A stretch of 9,332 nucleotides of DNA from DAOTTX01 sp034437515. GTDB lineage: Bacteria > Chloroflexota > Anaerolineae > Aggregatilineales > Phototrophicaceae. Below, in pieces: positions 5,858-9,332 of this stretch (position 1 is its first letter; the number at the start of each line of letters is the position of its first letter). The stretch covers positions 1 through 9,332 of the forward strand of contig DAOTTX010000086.1 in the NCBI GenBank assembly GCA_034437515.1, given 5' to 3'. The notes below the pieces were generated by a model that was not told the origin of the DNA, made no database searches, and saw only the letters and a list, made by a program, of their open reading frames with translations. A program made the position numbers and the translations under genes.

Positions 5858-6823
5858 CTAGTCACCGGCTGCGGGCTTCGGCCCCTCAAGCAGGTCGCTA
5901 TCCGGCTGCATGTAGCCTTCCTCGTCGCTGCGGAGCTGGGCGACATAGGTCAGCATGATCCCGTAAATCACTTTGGAGCTGACGTCGGCGACGGTGAAGG
6001 TCAACTGACGACCCACCACACCGGAGACGTTGTCCAGCAGTGCGGGCATCAGGTACGCACCGGGGTAGAGCATCCATGAGATGAAAAACAGAATGCCGAT
6101 CTGCCCCATGACCCTACTTGGCCCCTCTGACAGATTGGATCGCGCATCGGTGATGACTTGATACATCAAGAACAACACATGGAAGAAGAACGCGGTACTG
6201 ATCGCACCCCAGATCCAGAAGGGGCCTTCCGGGCCGGCACCGTTGGTGTACTCATAAAACTGCCCGATGTAACCCGTGACGATCATACCGGTACCGGAGA
6301 AGAAGAACCAGTTACGAATGCTGGCACGCCGGTCACGGGTGATTTCCACGACGAACAGAATCTGGAACAGCAGCATCGGTACGTCGATGAGCCAGTTCAA
6401 ATAGCGGAAGCCGTTGGTGAACGGGTTCTCGGCAGACGCACCCTCGAATGCCCGTACCGGGACATAGGTACCCAACAAATCATCAACGGAGTCTGCGTTG
6501 TTCAAGGCGTCAACGTCGATGACAACGCCTGCTTCTTCGGCACCGTCCTCACCGAGCGCAGCAAATTCGGCAGATTCATCGACGAAGATAAAACCATTTT
6601 CCCAGCTCTGTTGCTGGTTAAACAGAATTAGCGCAGCAGAGACCATCACGACAACCGACAGCACCGAACTCGTGCGGAAGCGCGGTGCAACTGTGCGGAT
6701 AGTCATAACGAAATAAAATAGGGCGGCAAGCATCACTGCGTAGCCGAGTGTTAACACATGGGAAATAATGTCGAATTCCAATGCGTTGTAGACGAAAAAG
6801 TTCTCGAAACTTGGGCTTATCAT
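5858..6823 (-). CDS. NDQ-type microbial rhodopsin, probable light-driven sodium pump (KR2-like)
   Basis: A type 1 rhodopsin of 321 residues with seven helices. Helix C reads RYLNWLIDVPMLLFQ (140-154), giving Asn143, Asp147 and Gln154 at the positions of bacteriorhodopsin Asp85, Thr89 and Asp96. This N-D-Q set marks outward sodium pumps such as Krokinobacter KR2 (N112, D116, Q123). Helix G carries the counterion Asp280 and the retinal Schiff-base Lys284 in ADVSSKVIYG; helix F has SWMLYPGAYLMP. The N-terminal capping motif FENF is also kept (6-9). Two things differ from KR2 as I remember it. The extracellular B-C loop has about 39 extra residues, rich in Asp/Glu, and KR2 N61 and G263 are replaced by Ser53 and Thr292. 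Start ATG 6823 is preceded by AGGA at six bases; an in-frame GTG at 6841 would add six residues. No retinal-forming gene is in the window. A terminator follows. Confidence 0.95.
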   Translation of the reverse strand: MISPSFENFFVYNALEFDIISHVLTLGYAVMLAALFYFVMTIRTVAPRFRTSSVLSVVVMVSAALILFNQQQSWENGFIFVDESAEFAALGEDGAEEAGVVIDVDALNNADSVDDLLGTYVPVRAFEGASAENPFTNGFRYLNWLIDVPMLLFQILFVVEITRDRRASIRNWFFFSGTGMIVTGYIGQFYEYTNGAGPEGPFWIWGAISTAFFFHVLFLMYQVITDARSNLSEGPSRVMGQIGILFFISWMLYPGAYLMPALLDNVSGVVGRQLTFTVADVSSKVIYGIMLTYVAQLRSDEEGYMQPDSDLLEGPKPAAGD

Positions 6824-7110
6824 CTTGTTTCCTATCCTCACAGGCTATGTAATCATTGTTTAGAACGTTCAAAAAATTTAAAACGCCCTCAAAATTTAGT
6901 TAGTAAGAGAATAACGAGATGAGATGAGTGCTAGAGGCATAGTAGATAAATATCTTCTGAAAATTATGCGTCAGGCACATAAAAGCGTTGTAAACAAACA
7001 GTGGGCGTACTTGTAATAACGTCACTTTTAAGTTCGACCCTGGTGTAAATTCCAGTGGCGTGACCTGTGTTTGTTTATCATGGAGGAAATGATAGCGAGG
7101 AGGACAAGCC
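6824..7110. promoter_or_regulatory. A/T-rich divergent intergenic region between the rhodopsin gene and the small plus-strand gene
   Basis: This gap of 287 bases is A/T-richer than its surroundings and must hold promoters for both directions. For the rhodopsin (minus strand) I see only weak boxes, plus a perfect eight-base palindrome GAACGTTC at 6863-6870, about 40 bases before its start, and another, AGATA-aa-TATCT, at 6944-6955. For the plus strand, TTGTAA (6988-6993) and TGTAAT (7012-7017) with an 18-base spacer could be a promoter. Nested inverted repeats occupy 6991-7077 and are listed separately. Small ORFs crossing this area look like chance. Confidence 0.45.
6991..7077 (+). other. Nested inverted repeats, possible structured leader RNA
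   Basis: Three pairs of arms are nested around one centre: TAAACAAACA (6991-7000) with TGTTTGTTTA (7068-7077), GTCAC (7021-7025) with GTGAC (7060-7064), and CTGG (7040-7043) with CCAG (7050-7053). As RNA this would be one long interrupted hairpin ending 33 bases before the start codon at 7111. No riboswitch class known to me matches. The outer pair is A/T-rich and could instead be two binding sites for a DNA-binding protein. Confidence 0.35.
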
Positions 7111-7344
7111 ATGCACTGGTTTACCGACCAGCCCGAACAAACACAGGGGCAAATGCCCACGCCAATCGTCTATGTTGAGGACGATGTCAAATTCGAGGAC
7201 AAGCGGTTACAGCGCGATCTTGACCAGGAAGCACCGCCCGAAGCGGAAGAACTCAACACGCTGGGTGCGGACGGCTGGGGCATCGCCGGTGTGTTCACAT
7301 ACGGCAGCACACTTACCATCTATTTGAGGCGTCTGGTCAGGTAA
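7111..7344 (+). CDS. Small DUF4177-like protein
   Basis: A soluble protein of 77 residues with a strong ribosome site, AGGAGG at 7098-7103, seven bases before ATG 7111. The C-terminal half, ELNTLGADGWGIAGVF then GSTLTIYLRR (47-74), resembles the DUF4177 type of small alpha/beta protein, where a helix ending LGxxGWE is followed by two strands. Here the usual Glu after Trp is Gly56. The N-terminal 20 residues are Gln/Pro-rich and look disordered. Function is unknown. The thioredoxin gene follows in the same direction after about 70 bases, with a seven-base-pair hairpin (7365-7381) but no T run between, so the two may share a transcript. A second in-frame start at Met15 is possible but lacks a comparable ribosome site. 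Confidence 0.75.
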   Translation: MHWFTDQPEQTQGQMPTPIVYVEDDVKFEDKRLQRDLDQEAPPEAEELNTLGADGWGIAGVFTYGSTLTIYLRRLVR

Positions 7345-7364
7345 GAGAACGGGGCAAAACCACG

Positions 7365-7381
7365 TCTACTTAATAAGTAGA
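7365..7381. other. Small A/T-rich hairpin between the DUF4177-like and thioredoxin genes
   Basis: TCTACTT (7365-7371) and AAGTAGA (7375-7381) form a perfect seven-base-pair stem with an AAT loop, 20 bases after the upstream stop. It has no following T run and few G-C pairs, so it is a poor terminator. It may mark an RNA processing or protein-binding site, or be chance. Confidence 0.3.
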
Positions 7382-7416
7382 AGCTACATTCTGTTGGATT
7401 GATAAAGAAGGCACCG

Positions 7417-8187
7417 ATGGCTGAAGTCCTGAACCTGACCGATACTGATCTCGACGCTGTCCTAGCAAAGCAGCAACCGCTGTTATTGGTACTTACCCGG
7501 TCAAATGATTTAAGGGGTGATTTCGTCGCTACGCTGAAGCAAAGTGCCGAAATCACCGATGACGTGATCTTCGCAAAGATTGATGCGGATAATCATCCCG
7601 ACGCCGCCAAGCGGTTTGAAGTTGGGAAGAAATCTGTATTGATCGCGTACTACAGGGGTAACACCCTCGTGCGTCGCAGCCGCCCCTGGGGGACAGACAT
7701 TCCCCTGACGCTGGAAATGCTGCGCGAAGCCGTACAGGCTGATCCAGTACAGGATGTTGCTACCGAACAAACAGTTAAAGTAAATGAGGAGAACCCCATC
7801 GTGGATAATGCCCCTGTCGCCGTAACCGACCAGAACTTCCAGCAAGAAGTGATCGACCACTCCAAAGAGGTGCCCGTGCTTGTAGATTTCTGGGCGGAGT
7901 GGTGCGGCCCGTGCCGTGCCGTCGCGCCGGTGCTGGACAAGCTGGCGAAGGAATATGCCGGTCAGATCCGTATTGCAAAGGTCAACGTGGACGAGAACCC
8001 CGGCCTCGCACAATATTTCCAGGTGATGAGCATCCCGACCATCATGATACTGAAGAACCGCACCCAGGTATTTAGTCAGCCGGGTGCCTTCCCCGAAGCG
8101 GCCTTCCGTGACCTGATTAACCAGGTCATCGACCTGGAAGTGCCCGACCCTGAAACCGAAACCGAGCAGCAAGAACCCTCCAATTAA
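7417..8187 (+). CDS. Two-domain thioredoxin with inactive N-terminal domain
   Basis: A cytoplasmic protein of 256 residues; no signal peptide or membrane segment is seen. Residues 133-238 are a full thioredoxin domain, with VDFWAEWCGPC (active-site WCGPC 162-166), VNVDENPGLAQYF and the cis-proline loop MSIPTIM (Pro207). Residues 1-107 follow the same plan (LLLVLTRSNDLRG, AKIDADNHPDAAKRFEV, KKSVLIAYYRG) but have no cysteines and no cis-proline, so this copy should be redox-inactive and may serve for binding or structure. The linker (108-130) and the last 15 residues are acidic. It probably reduces disulfides or acts as a chaperone-like oxidoreductase. ATG 7417 is chosen because AAGAAGG ends five bases upstream; a TTG at 7399 would add six residues. 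Bacterial relatives with extra N- or C-terminal domains (CnoX/YbbN type) exist, but their extension is a TPR region, which is absent here. Confidence 0.92.
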   Translation: MAEVLNLTDTDLDAVLAKQQPLLLVLTRSNDLRGDFVATLKQSAEITDDVIFAKIDADNHPDAAKRFEVGKKSVLIAYYRGNTLVRRSRPWGTDIPLTLEMLREAVQADPVQDVATEQTVKVNEENPIVDNAPVAVTDQNFQQEVIDHSKEVPVLVDFWAEWCGPCRAVAPVLDKLAKEYAGQIRIAKVNVDENPGLAQYFQVMSIPTIMILKNRTQVFSQPGAFPEAAFRDLINQVIDLEVPDPETETEQQEPSN

Positions 8188-8202
8188 TCTTTGATACCGC
8201 CG

Positions 8203-8232
8203 CTCAGCCGCACGCGCTCTGCTGCGGCTGAG
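8203..8232. terminator. Hairpin between convergent thioredoxin and CitE-like genes
   Basis: CTCAGCCGCA (8203-8212) and TGCGGCTGAG (8223-8232) form a perfect ten-base-pair G/C-rich stem with a ten-base loop. It sits in the 72-base gap between two genes that end facing each other. Neither strand has a T run after the stem, so it is not a classical intrinsic terminator. Position and strength still suggest it helps stop or stabilise both transcripts. Confidence 0.5.
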
Positions 8233-8259
8233 GGCACATCTGCTGAATCACGACTACAA

Positions 8260-9159
8260 CTACAACGTATCGACATCAACCCCGGCGGCACGAGCGCGTG
8301 CCAGCACAGTTTCTGCTGCACGGATCATCGGACGATCAACCATGCGACCTTCGTAAGCGAAGACGCCGGTCCCTTCCGCTTGTTGGGCGTCGTGCGCGGC
8401 GATCAGATCACGCGCCTGGATAATTTGCTCGGTGGTGGGGGTAAACGCCTGCTGGATTAGCGGCACCTGCCTGGGATGGATCGCCAACTTCCCGGTATAT
8501 CCCATGTAATGCGCCTGTTCGGTTTCCGCGACGAGATGGCTATCCTCGACGGTGAGGTCAACGAAGGGTGTGTCGATGGCTTCCAGACCGAAGGCGCGGG
8601 CGTGCGTGACCACCGCGCTGCGTCCGTAGAACACCTCCCAACCATCGGGCGTGCGAATCGCCCCCAGATCACCGGCGAGGTCTTCCGCGCCGAAGATCAG
8701 CGCGTCCACACGCGGGTTGGCGCTGGCGATCTCCCGCAAGTTGATCACGCCCTTCGCCGACTCGATGATGACCAGCAACCGAATGCTCCCCGGTATCCAG
8801 CCGTATTTACGTTCAGCCCGGTTGAGGTGCTCGTGAACGCGTTCGATCTGCGTCGCGTCCTCAAGTTTGGGGATCACGTAGCCTTCGGGATGGCCTTCGA
8901 GGGTAGCCTCCAGATCGTTTACCCACAGATCGTGTGTGTCGCTGACCGGGTTGATGCGTACCAGCCGCTCGGTATGCCCGAAGTCCACATCCTTGAGGGC
9001 TGCACGGATGACATCACGCGCTTGTGCCTTCTGGTTCAGTGCGACGCCGTCTTCTAAATCCATGATGACGGCATCGACACCCAGCGCCGCGCCCTTCTCG
9101 ATCTTGCGGCGGTCGTCACCGGGCATAAAGAGCAAGGCTCTGCGTAGTCGTTTTGGCAT
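8260..9159 (-). CDS. CitE/HpcH-HpaI family lyase (citrate lyase beta-like)
   Basis: A cytoplasmic enzyme of 299 residues with the TIM-barrel fold of the HpcH/HpaI aldolase and citrate lyase beta family. It has RRALLFMPGDD at the N-terminus, MDLEDGV (33-39), the substrate-binding Arg68 in VRIN, IPKLE (96-100), IIES with metal-ligand Glu133, GAEDL with metal-ligand Asp160, and KLAIHP (224-229). The family splits or joins CoA thioesters such as citryl-CoA, malyl-CoA and methylmalyl-CoA using magnesium. No CitD or CitF gene is adjacent, so a true citrate lyase complex is unlikely; a stand-alone CitE-like or malyl-CoA-type lyase/thioesterase is more probable. I cannot name the substrate. Start ATG 9159 is chosen because AAAGGA lies seven bases upstream; an upstream in-frame start at 9222 would run into the repeat. 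Confidence 0.92.
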   Translation of the reverse strand: MPKRLRRALLFMPGDDRRKIEKGAALGVDAVIMDLEDGVALNQKAQARDVIRAALKDVDFGHTERLVRINPVSDTHDLWVNDLEATLEGHPEGYVIPKLEDATQIERVHEHLNRAERKYGWIPGSIRLLVIIESAKGVINLREIASANPRVDALIFGAEDLAGDLGAIRTPDGWEVFYGRSAVVTHARAFGLEAIDTPFVDLTVEDSHLVAETEQAHYMGYTGKLAIHPRQVPLIQQAFTPTTEQIIQARDLIAAHDAQQAEGTGVFAYEGRMVDRPMIRAAETVLARARAAGVDVDTL

Positions 9160-9214
9160 GAAATAATCCTTTAATTTTGCTGGTTCTACCGGAATTGGTG
9201 GAAAAACCGTTTTA

Positions 9215-9322
9215 GCCCTCATCCCCCAGCCCCTTCTCCCGAACGCTACGCTGGGAGAAGGGGAGAAAAGTCCCTCTCCTAGCCGCGAAGCGGCGGTCGG
9301 GAGAGGGATTTAGGGTGAGGGC
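9215..9322. repeat. Intergenic hairpin repeat with terminal inverted repeats
   Basis: An element of about 108 bases bounded by imperfect inverted ends, GCCCTCATCC at 9215-9224 and GGGTGAGGGC at 9313-9322. Inside are two strong stems: CCCCTTCTCCC (9230-9240) with GGGAGAAGGGG (9253-9263), and TCCCTCTCC (9271-9279) with GGAGAGGGA (9300-9308), the latter enclosing GCCGC-gaa-GCGGC (9282-9294). It carries no ORF. Such C/T- then G/A-rich repeats are scattered in many Chloroflexota and cyanobacterial genomes; that statement is from memory. It sits upstream of the CitE-like gene, 56 bases before its start, so the promoter of that gene must lie in between or within it. The element at 1-86 ends with the same ten bases. 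Confidence 0.8.
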
Positions 9323-9332
9323 AAGGGTAAAT

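Noticed and set aside
5435..6079. Plus-strand ORF of 214 codons spanning the DUF2254 start and rhodopsin end
   Set aside because: It reads through a perfect terminator hairpin and two recognised genes on the other strand; its composition is typical of an antisense frame.
5858..6823. Rhodopsin read as a proton pump or chloride pump
   Set aside because: The helix C triad is N-D-Q, unlike the D-T-D/E of proton pumps or the T-S-A/N-T-Q of chloride pumps.
6862..6871. GAACGTTC palindrome as a LexA-type SOS box upstream of the rhodopsin
   Set aside because: Half-sites are directly joined without the spacer of known SOS boxes, and a single eight-base palindrome is easily chance.
7028..7053. GTTCGACCC resembles the T-loop of a tRNA
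   Set aside because: The flanks do not form the T stem, and no acceptor, D or anticodon arms can be built around it.
6900..7160. Minus-strand ORF of 86 codons upstream of the rhodopsin
   Set aside because: It overlaps the nested inverted repeats and the well-initiated gene at 7111, has no clear ribosome site, and its protein looks unlike anything known.

Overview
The window reads as a stretch of bacterial chromosome with closely packed genes on both strands. I infer a member of the Chloroflexota (Anaerolineae-like). The grounds are the protein style (FAS1 proteins with Ala/Glu/Thr linkers, a DUF2254 membrane protein, a CitE-like lyase) and the G/C-rich hairpin-forming intergenic repeats at both edges. 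No rRNA or tRNA is present to prove this. I see no phage, IS or CRISPR signal.

Layout. 1-86: the right end of an intergenic repeat. 252-1424 (+): three overlapping genes, with two small two-helix membrane proteins flanking a soluble protein of the 'ADP-ribosylation/crystallin J1' type. 1428-2267 (-): a classical short-chain dehydrogenase, divergent from a 70-residue membrane protein at 2357-2569. 2680-4380 (+): a secreted protein combining FAS1 (fasciclin) modules, an Ala/Glu/Met/Thr repeat region and a C-terminal class I cytochrome c, closed by a strong terminator. 4441-6823 (-): a DUF2254 membrane protein preceded in the same direction by a microbial rhodopsin with the N-D-Q motif of light-driven sodium pumps. 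A perfect terminator hairpin lies between these two genes. 7111-8187 (+): a small DUF4177-like protein and a two-domain thioredoxin. 8260-9159 (-): a CitE/HpcH-type lyase. 9215-9322: a complete copy of the same kind of repeat as at the left edge.

How the genes may work together. The rhodopsin is the highlight. It aligns closely with KR2, the flavobacterial sodium pump, but has a net insertion of about 39 residues, strongly acidic, in the extracellular B-C loop, and changes at residues known to tune ion selectivity. It would make a light-driven ion gradient. The secreted FAS1-cytochrome c protein next door (convergent) suggests surface or periplasmic electron transfer, but nothing in the sequence links the two functionally. 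No retinal or carotenoid synthesis gene lies in the window, so the chromophore must come from elsewhere. The other genes look like housekeeping or uncharacterised accessory functions.
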